A DNA stretch of 64,000 nucleotides from contig OY986973.1 in NCBI GenBank assembly GCA_963920575.1, forward strand, positions 6,923,054-6,987,053, given 5' to 3'. Position 1 is the stretch's first letter. Each line of letters starts with the position of its first letter. Shown in pieces: positions 22,125-32,570 of the stretch. Under the pieces are notes generated by a model that worked only from the letters and a program-made list of their open reading frames with translations, had not been told where the DNA came from and made no database searches. This stretch comes from Narthecium ossifragum. Lineage: Eukaryota > Streptophyta > Magnoliopsida > Dioscoreales > Nartheciaceae. Position numbers and translations under genes: made by a program.

Positions 22125-22510
22125 GATCGATCCTTTAAAGACATCAAGACGAAATCCAGGCTGAGCAACAAAGATCGATCTTCCCATCATGAGAAGATCG
22201 ATCATCTATGTGCATTTTTCAGGGACAGAGCGCAAGTTTTGAAAGGATCGATCTTCATCTAGGTGATGATCGATCTTTTAGAGGATCAATCTTCGTCTAC
22301 TAGAAGATCGATCACCTTATGGAGCTGAGGAGCAAATGAAGCGCAAAAGATCGATCTTCACAACATAGGAAGATCGATCTTCATCGAGACGCAACCACCA
22401 TTCAAGAACAAAGATCGATCTTCATCTATCGGAAGATCGATCTTCCATGGGACCAGCAAGCACACAGAAGAGCAAGATCGATCTTCTACCCTATAAAGAT
22501 CGATCTTTAT
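22125..22510. repeat. Array of AAGATCGATCTT palindromes
   Basis: About a dozen GATCGATC cores in 390 bp, most extended to AAGATCGATCTT, lying upstream of TATAAATAG at 22570. Intervals are irregular (about 20-60 bp). Confidence 0.85.
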
Positions 22511-22569
22511 GTGCTAGCTGAGCAAAATCAACGGCCCAGATCTAATCCGAGTGGGGGATGCTTGTAGGC

Positions 22570-22578
22570 TATAAATAG
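22570..22578 (+). promoter_or_regulatory. TATA box of LTR arm (insertion E)
   Basis: GGCTATAAATAGGCCCC is a strong plant TATA context, 60 bp after the palindrome array. Confidence 0.6.
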
Positions 22579-23633
22579 GCCCCTTTGAGGGGATTTTGGG
22601 GATCTTCTCTTGAACTTTTTCCCAGCATTTCCTCTTCTAAACTCTTATTACCCAATTTAGAATAAGGCCTTTTCGGAGGAGATCCATGCAAGGAGAGCGT
22701 CATCAACCTCCTTCCACGGATCAAACCCCCAAGATGAGTCATTAAACTCTTAGCTTAGGGATTCTTATGATGTAATAAGGGTTTCTTTTAAGGAATCCTA
22801 GGATTTAGGGCTTGTGCTACTCTATTGAATGGTTGTATGGATTGGATTTAATTTCTTTATGAATTTGGTGTTGTTTTCATTCTTGGATGCTTGGATTGCC
22901 CTATTGTGCTCTAGATCTAGGTCTCTTGTATGCTAGGGCTTGGATGGAACCTCTCGTGAGAGGGATTCATGCTGGAACCATGGATTCTCTCACAGTGAAT
23001 GATTCTAATTCAAGATTGGACTAGATTGTGGTGCTAGAACCACCACCAATCTATTCCTAACCCTCCACCCATCCGATCATTGTGATTTTGGCCAGCGAGG
23101 TGCTAGAACCACCTCGCTATCACACCTAGATCCATACCACATTATCTTTCTTGTGACGAATCGATCCTAATTAGAGGATTTGTTAGAGGCGATCGTAACT
23201 CATCATTCGGTAGCTGATGATTAGATGTTTGCTCTTGCCGACAAGGGATCTTAACCCGATCCTCATCGAGCGATAAGTGGAACTAGCCATTCGCCTATCG
23301 ACATTTGGATTTAACCATTCAATTTGAGGAGGTATACCCTTCTCTTAGGAAGAACTATTAGAACCTGGCATTGTTATTGATTAAGAATCCCTCGGCCTTT
23401 CTTCATATTTTATCACATTTTTGCATTAATTTTGGTTTAGTCTAGTTAAAAACCCAAATCTAAATCTTTTCTTTCAACTTCTTGGTAGAGAACCATGCTT
23501 AGTATTCCGCTTCAATCCTAGTTTCTTCCTAGTGGATCGACTCGGACTCACCACTAGCTACCTCAAAAGGTAGTTAGTTAAGAGTTTGATTATAAATTTC
23601 TAATTTTGATCGGGCGTGTTAAATTTCTAATTT

Positions 23634-25290
23634 TGATGAGACGTGGAAAGTGTCACGGCTTAACGTGCTCGATCAAAATTACAAATTTATAATCGAACTA
23701 CTAACTAACTACTTTGGGGGTAGCTAACGGTGAGTCCGTGTCGAATCCATAGGGAATGCGTATGGAAACAATTAAACTACTTACCTCAATCTAAGTGTTC
23801 CTACAAGAATAATAAAAGAAATGGTTTTGAGTTTTAGGATATGATAGCTAAGAAAGAATGTAAATGATTCAATGGATAGAAAGAGGTTTTAGGGAATCCC
23901 AATCCGGATTAGGCTCAATCGTAGCTTTCTAATGGATCAAGATGCGCAATTCTATCGAGACACTACAATATCGACTACCTTGTGGCTAACAAAGGTCGTC
24001 GCTAACGAATAGCTAGTTAAAGACTATCCGTCGCACTAGGTGTATGCTAAAAAGTCGACGATCGAGGGATTAGCTTCGATCATCGCTAACGAGAGGTCGG
24101 GTTAGGAACATCTCATCGCAAGAAATTGGGTTGTATGGAATATGGTAATGGATCGAGGTGGTTCTAGCATCTCGAATCCAAAACACTACAAAAGATAAAA
24201 TAGATGCTAGGTTAGATGTGGATTGGAGTGGTTCTAGCACAACCAAGTCCCTAACCTATAGCCAAGACTCCATTCTACACAAGTGGCAATGGTTCTAGCA
24301 CAACCTACTCATTGAGGAATATCAACAAACACCTATTGAGCACAAGGTTCTAGCTTATGCATACCAAAGAATTCATCCATCCAACATTAGAATCCAACTA
24401 CAAAGATGAGAAAGTAAGCATAGATCCAAACAACTATTGTCTCAATAGGGATTACAACATCCAAATCCAAAGAAAACTACAAATAAAATCTAAAACATCA
24501 TGGTATTCCACTAGGTAAGTAGATTAGCCACTCATCTTCGATGGAGAAGCCATGGAGAAGAGATGGATCATTCTCTTCTTAATCAATCTCCTCCCTCTTG
24601 GATGAGAGCTCCCTTCGTTGCCCAAGGGGATTGCCCCTTTCCTTAGCCTCTTCTTATCCCAAAAGAATCCCCAATAAGAGCCCAAAGTTTGGTATTTAGC
24701 TCTCAAGCTTCTCCACTTCGGATTACATCTGGGCCCTTCATTTTGCTTAACTGGCAATGAAAGATCGATCTTCTAGGGGTGAAGATCGATCTTTTCATCC
24801 CGTATAGTTGGCTGCGCCCGAGGAAGATCAATCTTCTATAGGGAGAAGATCAATCTTTTGAATTGTTGCTCTCTGTCATCTCTGCTACAGTACAAAGATC
24901 GATCTTCATAGGGGAAGAAGATCGATCATCGTTCCTGCGTATTCTCTCTTTTGTCACTCAACACTGCGCATTGGTACTAAAAATGACATAACTTCATCTA
25001 AGAAACTCGAAATCATGAACCGTAAAATTCTCCAGAAAGTAGACTTCCAGAGCTTTCCAATCATATATGGCACATTATCTGGTTGTTCCTGAGAAGGTAC
25101 AGTTTAATCTTTGAAGTTGACCCATGTACCTAAATGTGCTCGAATAGGCTCATTTACACTCCAAAGTTGATCTAACTTCTGTTGAGAGCTCTTGTACATG
25201 AAATACCATGAGGATTATTAGAAATACCTTGCTCGAAGACTAATAAAGGTAAATTAAGGGGTTAATTTGTATACTTTTCACGTCTCATCA
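23634..25290 (-). mobile_element. LTR arm of insertion E, minus orientation
   Basis: Read on the minus strand it starts TGATGAGACGTGAAAAGTAT at 25290 and follows the same course as the left arm: a block with ACAAGAGC and TTAGATCAA, GATCGATC copies (24764-24930), the repeated words GTGCTAGAACCA, and GGACTCACCGTTAGCTACC near its end. At 23634-23652 a further copy of the LTR start (TGATGAGACGTGGAAAGTG) lies in plus orientation at the arm junction. Confidence 0.8.
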
Positions 25291-27503
25291 TCGACCGCTT
25301 GGGTCGGGCCCGTGGCTCGTTGTGGACCGCAAGGGCAATTTGGAAAAATTACGTCTTGTCGGTTTGTTTTACACCCACGTTGTGCACACACGACCTTGGA
25401 TTGATATGTGTGTTTGATTAGATCCTTGTAGGCGTTCTAGATCGAAAGATCGGAACTCGATCAAGGAAGATCGAATCGGACGGTCGAGATTTGATCTCGT
25501 TTGCTGAGTCTTTTTGACCCAGTCAACCGCCACTGTAGTAGATCGGTTCACGACCCTCTATAAAGACCCCCTCCCCTCCTCCTTTCTTCTCTTTTCCTTC
25601 CCCTGCTTCCCGCGGCCCTTCTTCTCCTTCTCTCTTGCCGTCGTGAGTGAGGCCTTGAGAGAGAGAGCTCCGACAACTTCTCCGGCGAGCTTGGAGGTGC
25701 TCCACGACGAGGAGGAAACCATCTTTCCAGTGGTTTAGCGACGGTTTAGCATAGAACGGTAGGTTTCTACACTTCGGCCTTACTTAAGTGTTCTAGGTTG
25801 GTTAGAAGTTTGTTTTGCTTGTTTCTTTGTTTTAGATGTTGCTTGTAGACTTACCAAGATCTGATTTATGTTTGGTTTGATTTAAGTTGGATTTAAGCAA
25901 GTTTTCCTTCAGATATTTCCGGTTTTCTGTTCTTCATTGAAGCTGCATGTCCGAGCCAATTTCGCACCCTCTTCCATGCATTATCTCAGTTTGTCTTTAA
26001 CATGAAAGTTGTAGATCTCTGAGTCTACGTTCAAACCCAATTGATTTCATATTTTGCCAATTTTTCTACGCTTTTTGGTGATTTTTATTCCAAGCTATGC
26101 CAAGCAGAGTTTTCATGAATAGTGCCGCGGTTGATCCGTGGATCAACCGCCAGACTCCACGGTCGACCGTCGCGGTCTCCACGGTCGACCGTCGCGGTCT
26201 CCACGGTCGACCGTCGCGGTCTCCACGGTCGACCGTGAGCCTGAAAATCAGCAAATAACCCCTTGCGGTCGATCCGTTGATCAACCGTCAACCTTCACTC
26301 CTCCAGGGTCGATCTGTTGATCGACCGCGAGCCCTGAACAGTGATTTTTCATGGTTTTATGATTGGTTTTCTTCCATGGTAGATAGCCAATAACGTTGGG
26401 AATCATTTTTGCTATTATCAGTGGATCTTTTGTCGGGGTTGCTTCCTGTTGCAGGTTTCCCCTGCGAACTGGCTGGCAGCTGGTGGTGTTACCGCTGCAG
26501 CAGTTCCTTGGCTTAATTACCTGTTCATCACCCCGGGCCAGCTACGTGCCGAGTCCAGACCTTGTTTAATATTATCATATTGTTGCATGCTTACCTCTTA
26601 TTTTCGCATGATCATAGCATGCATATGACTGTGCTTTAGATGCATAAGGATAGGGCGTGGGCGATGGGTCGATCGCCGATCCGAGGCTTTCTAGTAGCTC
26701 GGATTTAGCTCTAGGACCGTGGTGGGTAGCAAGGTCCAAGTTGGATTGTAGTATTCAGTCGATATCGATGATAGGCTTAGATAACTTGAATACATGTTGA
26801 TCGATGATTTAGAGGTCGTGCCGGCCTCGAGTCGGGTTCTGAGGTGTAGCCGATGTCCAGTTATAACGACTCTTGGGTAGAAGGCGTGCCTACTCAGTGG
26901 TGCTATTTCCCGCCAGCAGTGCCGGTTACCTGCTTGTGGTTCAACAGTGTTGTTTCCTGCTTACTGAGCGTGACCCATCATGTGACCAGTTCTTCTAGAA
27001 TATCTTGATCGTGGACCTCAGGGACACGCGGTGAGGTTATGGGACCCCTGTGTACACCCAGACCTTACTTGGGGGCGACACTGTTGTGTTCCCTTCTTTT
27101 CTGTGTGTCGTAGTGAAGAACCCTACTGAGTTTTATGCTCACTCCTACCCGGGTTGCGTTTTGCAGGTGCAGGCTTTAGCTCTTCTTCCGTGGCCCCTAT
27201 CGGGCAGGTGTTTGGTGGCGCGGCGGTGTCTGGCGGTATGAGGAGCGGTGATCGTCTGTTTACTCTTTTTGTTAGATAGCCTCCTACGGGAGTGTGATGA
27301 ATATAAATATAAACCCTTTTGAGGATTTGAATATTATATTATATCTTTTGAGGTTTGGAATTATTGTAATTAAGGGTGCTTATGAATTTTTTAGGGAGAC
27401 TAGTAAGTTAGAGGGAACCCCTCGCCAAAAAGTTTTCCACATTAGTTAAGTTCCGGTTCGCGTCGCCCGACCCGGTTGGGCCTTCGCGGGTCGGGGCGCG
27501 ACA
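25291..27503 (+). mobile_element. 3' LTR of element B, remaining part
   Basis: Resumes at the duplicated TCGAC and runs to CGGGGCGCGACA (27503). TATAAAGA at 25559 is the likely TATA box, followed by a CT-rich leader at 25568-25650. It carries the usual family-A blocks and, instead of GATCGATC pairs, a 22-bp array of ACGGTCGACCGT palindromes at 26155-26237. Confidence 0.88.
26155..26237. repeat. 22-bp tandem array of ACGGTCGACCGT palindromes
   Basis: The unit CTCCACGGTCGACCGTCGCG (22 bp with the following GT) is repeated 3.8 times at 26155, 26177, 26199 and 26221. Looser relatives (GGTTGATCCGTGGATCAACC, GGTCGATCYGTTGATC) flank it at 26129-26150 and 26268-26330. All are self-complementary. Confidence 0.9.
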
Positions 27504-27767
27504 CCTTATGTAGTTAGTCTCCTACGGGAGAGTAATTATGTTTGTACTTGATTTTTCCCTCTTCGTGGTTTTGTATATTACACTTTGGGTTTTGTATTCT
27601 TTAAGCTTGAGGTTTCTTAATCTTTAGTTTGTAATTGAGGGCTTTTGATGAATTGTTTAGGGAGACCTTTAGGTTAGAGGGAACTCTCGCCAGTATTTTT
27701 TCGTAGTTGTTAGGTTCCGGCTCGCGTTGCCCGACCCGTTTGGCCTTTCACGGGTCGGGGCGCGACA
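27504..27767 (+). mobile_element. Solo LTR A2, 3' part
   Basis: Begins with the duplicated CCTTA (27504-27508) and supplies the last 260 bp missing from 4265-6246, from TAGTTAGTCTCCTACGGGAG to GGGGCGCGACA. It is followed by CTCTG (27768-27772), matching 4260-4264. Confidence 0.9.
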
Positions 27768-28915
27768 CTCTGCCTGGGAAAGAAGTTCCCAAACCAAGGT
27801 TCTCTCTAGGATAGAAGAGATCGATCTTCATACCATGAAGATCAATCTTTCTTAAGTGCTCCCTCTATCAAAAGAAGAGATCGATCTTCCCACAAGAGAA
27901 GATCAATCCTTCAAAGTCGGCAACCGACGTGACAACAAGAAGATCGTGCGCGGACAGCATATATGAATAGTGACTGGAATCCAATTTCTTGGATTCAATC
28001 TATCAAAATGTATCGAAATCAAACCAAACTTGGCTGAGGTGTGCAATTGGATGTAGGGAATCTAATGACACGAAGCAATCCAACTTTGGATGATCAAATC
28101 CTCTGGATTAAATCAAATTGCCCAAAAGCCGACGAAATCGATGAAAAACTGAATTTGTTGGATTTGATCTATCAAACGGCGATGGAATCCATTCAAACTT
28201 TGCAGAAATGTGGGCTTGATGGTGGGGAATTCATTCATGCATTAAAAACCAAACTCAGATCGTGAAATATCAGATCTGAGTCTGACCCCGTCGAATAACC
28301 GACAAAAATACGGAATTCGACCGAAAGAATACAGAAATGATTCAATAGAAAGCTTCTAAGCATAGCAAGGAACTAGAATGCAGAAAAAAAAAGTATTCTA
28401 ACAAATACAATAGCCACAAATCAAATAAAAGAGATCCTAGGGTTACCAATTCACCAGAATTGGGTAGAAACACCTACATGTAGCAACAAGCAGGCGATCT
28501 ATGAATCCCTCTCCTCCGATCCGCGCCAAAATGCCGTAGCCCAAGCTCCAGCCGGCAGCCAGGGGGAGAGAGAAAGGAGAGAAGAGAAAGAGAAGAGAGA
28601 GAAAAGAAAGGGCTATTTATAGAAAGCTGGAATCGATCACAACCGTCCATTTCGATCTTTCTCAATCGAGCTCCGATCTTCCGATCGGAAGCGACCGTAA
28701 GGTTCTAATCAGTCATATACATCAATCCAAAACAGTGTATGCACTACGTGGGTGTGAAACCGACTGCCAAGATGCACTTTTACCAAATTGCCCTTGGGGT
28801 CCAAAAACAGCGATGCAATCAACCGATCGCATCCCAAGGCCAACCGAGCCAAACCACAAAACCAGACCCTCGAACTAACGCTGTCGGACCGGGTTGAAGG
28901 TACGGGTCCTCAAAA
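27768..28915 (-). mobile_element. Solo LTR C, 5' part (minus strand)
   Basis: On the minus strand this is the beginning of LTR C: a family-A-like start (TTTGAGGACCCGTACC), the conserved AAGGGCAATTTGGTAAA block with GGTTTCACACCCACGT, a TATA box, a CT-rich leader (28560-28615 on the plus strand is the reverse) and GATCGATC copies at 27818-27910. The plus-strand right edge reads ...GGTCCTCAAAA rather than ...TCACA, so the terminus has decayed; ATTAT follows at 28916-28920. Confidence 0.82.
28613..28622 (-). promoter_or_regulatory. TATA box of LTR C
   Basis: On the minus strand CTATAAATAG precedes a purine-poor leader (CCCTTTCTTTTCTCTC). Confidence 0.55.
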
Positions 28916-28920
28916 ATTAT

Positions 28921-29214
28921 TACTTGATTGAGTTTGTGATAATTTAATGAAGTCAAGGTTTAGCACATTGGCTAAAACCTTTGTTCCATTCCTTATTTCA
29001 TAATTTTTCGTGGCATCAGATAAGAAGTCATAAGTTCACTCTATATCGTGCATCCCACTGTTGCTTCTTTAAATATATATTCACAACTCATGTTAACTAT
29101 TAGCTTGAGGTTGTGCCTTTAGCGTGTGTCAACTGAGATGACTTGAATAGGGCAAGGGGAGAGTTTCATGAGCAGCGTGTGTTAGGGCATTCGTCCCTGT
29201 GTGAACTTCATCGT
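28921..29214. other. Spacer between LTR C and the LINE
   Basis: AT-rich low-complexity sequence with no supported frame. It is the continuation of the spacer ending at 2475. Confidence 0.5.
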
Positions 29215-29267
29215 CACCGTGCGGTTTTTTTTTTGAAGAGATGAGCCAGAGGGCTAAAAAATTTTAT

Positions 29268-29846
29268 TTACATCACCCGAGCAAGGGCGTGTAGCCTATC
29301 CTCGAGCCACCAGTCAAAACCAGTGCTCTCAAATCTACAACACTTTGCAACCTTGTCCGCCCTAACATTTGAGGACCTCGGTATAAACAAAACTAAAACT
29401 GACTCGAAGGAATTCATAAGTCGCCAAATCGACCTAACAATTCCTTGAAGCCCTTCGGGCCAAACTCTATGACCATTTACAATATCGACAGCGTTGTTCG
29501 CATCTGACTCAATGACAATCTTGGCTCTTTGCCGCGCCTTGGACCACTCCAAACCTTTAAGGATCGGTGCGAGCTCAGCTTCAACAACAGTCTCCGTCAG
29601 AAGGCACTCTCCGTGAACCCATTCGCACCCTCCCAGGATGTCACAGTCAATTACTCCAACAGCAGAGTAATTTCTTTGGCAGTCCCGAGATGCATCAACC
29701 TGGCAAACCTGGTATCCCTCATTGTTTTGTGGTTGGGTGGCAGTTGCTCCCTTCCTCAGTGCTTCATCAGCAAGTCGGGCTGCTCTCCGTGCCAAGAACT
29801 TCGGCGAGTCGTGCTTCCCTTTGAAAACCAAGAGATTGCGATCCTT
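29268..29846 (-). pseudogene. LINE ORF2: C-terminal RNase H domain
   Basis: The frame shows an RNase H fold of the plant reverse-transcriptase-like type: CQVDAS (first catalytic Asp), VVEAELAPILKGLE (catalytic Glu), VIESDANNAV (second Asp) and SSNVRADKVAK (last Asp). This domain would remove the RNA strand after target-primed reverse transcription. It is in the same frame as the segment upstream and separated from it only by the stop at 29847. Confidence 0.85.
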
Positions 29847-30767
29847 CTATCCAAGCCAGAGTCCATATGCTATGTAGGCCTTGAGGATGTGGATCTCCGG
29901 CTGGCTGGAGGATCGGAGAAGGGCTCCGACGAGGTTCCCAGCATCCCAGTTGCAGATTCCCACCCCAACTTGTTCCAAGAGTTTGTCAATGACACTCCTC
30001 ATGGCAGGGCAATCAAAGAGAACATGGGCGACTGACTCACCATTCGCGCCACAGCGGGGACACTCATGGTCAGGAGAGATACCCAGCTTCCACAACTTCT
30101 CTCGGACCGGTAGCTTCCCCCGCAAGGCCTTCCAGATGAAGGTCTTCACGCGCGGGCTCACCGGTAAACGCCAGACGTTGGACCAACACTCATCCGTAAC
30201 ATCGCGCGAGAGGAAACAGAATCTGTGCAGCAGCATCTGGTAGGCTAAAGCTGAGGTAACGGTGCCCTCTTTGTTGAAATCCCATCGCCAATCATCTGTT
30301 GCTCCAATAGCCAAGTCTTCGATAGCCGCAACAAGGTCCGGATGGAACAGAGCATTTAGTTTCCTCCTATCCCAAGCTCCATCGGCTCTCAAGTTCCCCA
30401 CCATAAGATCATCAGCAGTGCATGTGCTGTAGAGGGATGGGCATAGTCGGAGTGGCTCGTCCAAAACCCAGCTATCATCAAGGACTCTGACCTGGTTGTG
30501 CTCCCCTGGGCGCCACCTGATCCCCTGCCTCAAGTCATCGGCAGCTATGTAGATAGACTTCCAATGGTTGGATCCCCCCTTAAGGCCTCTAGTAGTTGGT
30601 AGAGCACCATCCCAACTATATTTGGCTTTGGCTAGTTTGGTCCAGATCGAAAGCTCAGGCTTCAAGAACACCTCTACTCGCTTCAGTTTGAGGGCCATTT
30701 GCCATAGGCTGAAATCCCTAACATCGAGGCCACCACCTGCCCGATCCCCCCTCTGCGGCCTTTCCAC
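29847..30767 (-). pseudogene. LINE ORF2: region after RT with zf-RVT zinc-binding domain
   Basis: This 306-residue stretch contains WRPGEHNQVRVLDDSWV, then the zf-RVT signature WRLPVSPRVKTFIWKALRGK and CPRCGANGESVAHVLFDCP (C-x2-C ... H-x4-C). It lies between RT and RNase H, as in plant L1 ORF2. It ends in a nonsense codon (GLWLG-stop) and is out of frame with the RT part. Confidence 0.88.
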
Positions 30768-30907
30768 AAGAAGCTATGACATATTCTCTCTAGCCGTTTG
30801 ATCACAGCTGCAAAGATGGAGGAAGTTGTCATTGCATAAACAGGAATGCCTTGGAGGACAGATTTCAGAAGAACTAATCTCCCGGCTTCAGAGATCTTTT
30901 TCCCTTG

Positions 30908-32065
30908 TCAAGATACAACTCTGCTTGCCATTTTGTCAACCAGGCTGGAGAAATCAGCAATGCGGAGCTTCTTGTGGCTGATTGGTGCGCCAAGATAATT
31001 CCAGGTGCCCTTTGCTTCACCAACACCCAGTATTCCGCGGATAGTAATTCTCCGACTCTTGTCAACAACCTTCGAAAATCTGATGCTAGACTTTGAGGGA
31101 TTCACCTCTAGGCCGCTCATGAATTTGAAGTAGAGAAGCTTTTGTCGAAGCCGCCGGGCCTCCAAACAAGTGGCTCGAGTGACAATCAAACAGTCGTCGG
31201 TGTACAAGAGATGGGAGAGGGAGAATTCAGATCGCTGGAAATTGATACCTTCCAACCGATAGTCAGGTTTGTCTAGTATGCGAGAGAGCACCTCCTGCAC
31301 AATAAGAAACAAGTAAGGTGAGAGGGGGTCGCCTTGTCGCAGGCCGCATTTAGGAATCACGCGGCCCTGCACGCCACTGTTGACGATGAAAGAATATTTG
31401 GTTCCCCTGACACATCACATCACCCAACGAATCCAAGTGAGAGGGAAATTCATCTTCTTCATGGCTTCCTCCAAGAAATCCCAACAGACCCGATCGAAGG
31501 CAGACATTAGATCAACTTTGAGAACCATTAAACTCCTCGTCTTGGGTGCGCTAGCCATAGAATGCATCACCTCGTTGGCAGCTACGATACTATCAAAGAT
31601 ACTCCTGCCTTGGATAAAAGCATATTGCTCAGGACTGATCATATCCTGTAGAACCCTCTCCAACCGATTGGCAAGGATAGATGTCACAACCTTATACCCA
31701 ACGTTGCAGAGGCTGATTGGTCGAAAATCCTTAACATTCCTTGGGAACTTGCATTTCGGGATCAGGGATATGAAGGTCTCATGCCAGGGGGGTGGGAGAC
31801 GGCAGTTAAGGAAAAAACCCATGATCAGATCAGTGAAGTTAGCTCCTATCACATCCCAATTGTGAATGATGAATTCCGCTGGTAGACCATCGGGCCCAGG
31901 GCATTTGTTCCTGGCCATAGCAAAAGTAGTGCGCTGGACTTCTTCAATGGTGACCTCAGTAGTCAGCGTAGCATGCCATTCCATAGGGACCGAAGGCAAT
32001 TCAAAGTCTATCTGATAGTGGAATCCACCAGGATCGTGCCAAACCTTGCTGTAATGTTCCTGCAT
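30908..32065 (-). pseudogene. LINE ORF2: reverse transcriptase
   Basis: Two open parts in one frame (31415-32065 and 30908-31372) separated by a TGA at 31415. The first has KCPGPDGLPAEFI, RPISLCNVGYKVVTSILANR, GRSIFDSIVAANE and KVDLMSAFDRV with a catalytic Asp. The second has LRQGDPLSPYLFLIVQE and LLYTDDCLIV, where most plant L1 enzymes have a FADD-type motif; both Asp are kept. Then comes GLEVNPSKSS and the thumb-side YLGAPI motif. Confidence 0.9.
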
Positions 32066-32132
32066 AACTCGGCCAATCCCAGTTGAATCTGTGTATACAT
32101 CTCCATTTAGCCCGTCCCCCCTGACGATTGGT

Positions 32133-32560
32133 CTAGGTGTATTTGTTGCCTACGAACTCAAGATCAATGAGTTCATTTAAGCATATGAATTGCAGAAATT
32201 CCCTCTCCGAGTCACCAAAGGTGAACGGCGCCCCACCTTTTTTCTCCTCGGCCGAGACAATGGCATTGAAGTCTCCTGCGACGAGGTGAGGCAAGCCCGC
32301 TGCCTTAGTTCTCGTCACAGCCTCCAATAATTCTCTTCGTTTCGGCGCCCGAGTAGCCCCATAGACAGTTGAGATGGTACTTGTCCACACTGAGGGGATG
32401 TGAGAACCCCATGGATTGCCTGGGAGGACCAGTTCATAAAGGAGGCCCTTCCAAGATCAGTCCGCCAGATTGCCAGTATGCCACCTTGCTTCCCGCGAGC
32501 TGGCACCAGGAAAGTATCCCAAAAGTCGCCCAGCTTGCCCTTCACCCAACTGAAGCTAAT
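32133..32560 (-). pseudogene. LINE ORF2: partial AP-type endonuclease
   Basis: Two overlapping frames together show GKQGGILAIWRTDL, then VYGATRAPKRRELLEAV, HLVAGDFNAIVSAEEKKGG and ELIDLEFVGNKYT, i.e. the middle and end of the endonuclease that nicks target DNA. The N-terminal catalytic part is lost at the truncation point. After NKYT the sequence passes within about 70 bp to the RT start, although plant L1 proteins have a long linker here, so an internal deletion is likely. Confidence 0.85.
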
Positions 32561-32570
32561 CACCGTGCGG

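Larger units (their letters stand above)
21955..23633 (+). mobile_element. LTR arm of insertion E, plus orientation
   Basis: Starts TGATAAGACGTGAAAAGTGC. It contains a GATCGATC array (22125-22510), a TATA box TATAAATAG at 22570, and the block CTCGGACTCACCACTAGCTA near the end. Its last bases (AAATTTCTAATTTTGAT, present twice at 23594 and 23621) differ from the end of the other arm, so the terminus is altered. Confidence 0.8.
20747..25290. mobile_element. Insertion E: truncated element with two LTR copies in inverted orientation
   Basis: A 4.5-kb block interrupts the 3' LTR of B, flanked by TCAAC (20742-20746) and TCGAC (25291-25295); intact family-A LTRs have TCGAC once here, so this is a real 5-bp duplication with one change. 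From left to right: 1.2 kb of internal 3' sequence without coding capacity, a polypurine tract, an LTR arm in plus orientation (21955-23633) and an LTR arm in minus orientation (23634-25290). There is no gag or pol. Confidence 0.8.
6247..27503 (+). mobile_element. Element B: decayed Ty3/Gypsy element hosting three insertions
   Basis: Begins TGTGAGGACC at 6247 and ends CGGGGCGCGACA at 27503, with the same 5 bp, CCTTA, on both sides (6242-6246 and 27504-27508). Inside are a 45-bp stub of the 5' LTR, a leader, a gag gene in three pieces, a degenerate polypurine region and a 3' LTR. Protease, RT, RNase H and integrase are absent, so it moved in trans or lost pol later. The gag resembles plant chromovirus-type Gypsy gag (Del/Tekay-like by general layout), which is inference. 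The three interrupting elements are annotated separately. Confidence 0.88.
29225..32560 (-). mobile_element. L1-type LINE, 5'-truncated, minus strand
   Basis: A T-run at 29225-29234 (poly-A tail on the minus strand) marks the 3' end. CACCGTGCGG occurs on both sides (29215-29224 and 32561-32570), the variable-length TSD expected for a LINE. Coding order on the minus strand is endonuclease, RT, zinc-finger region and RNase H, the ORF2 layout of plant L1 elements. ORF1 and the start of the endonuclease are missing through 5' truncation. Several stops and frameshifts and a deletion between endonuclease and RT make it dead. Confidence 0.93.

Noticed and set aside
22125..22510. CRISPR-like array
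   Set aside because: The repeat is an 8-12 bp palindrome with irregular spacing inside a plant LTR; there are no spacers of constant length and no cas genes.
20747..25290. Large TIR DNA transposon
   Set aside because: The inverted arms carry LTR hallmarks (PPT directly before one arm, TATA box, TG/CA ends) and no transposase; the TSD is 5 bp as for Gypsy integration.
28041..28265. 74-residue frame starting MQLDVGNLM
   Set aside because: It lies inside LTR C on the strand opposite to the LTR, is short and matches no domain I know.
29529..30243. Plus-strand frames of 168 and 120 residues
   Set aside because: Antisense shadows of LINE ORF2.
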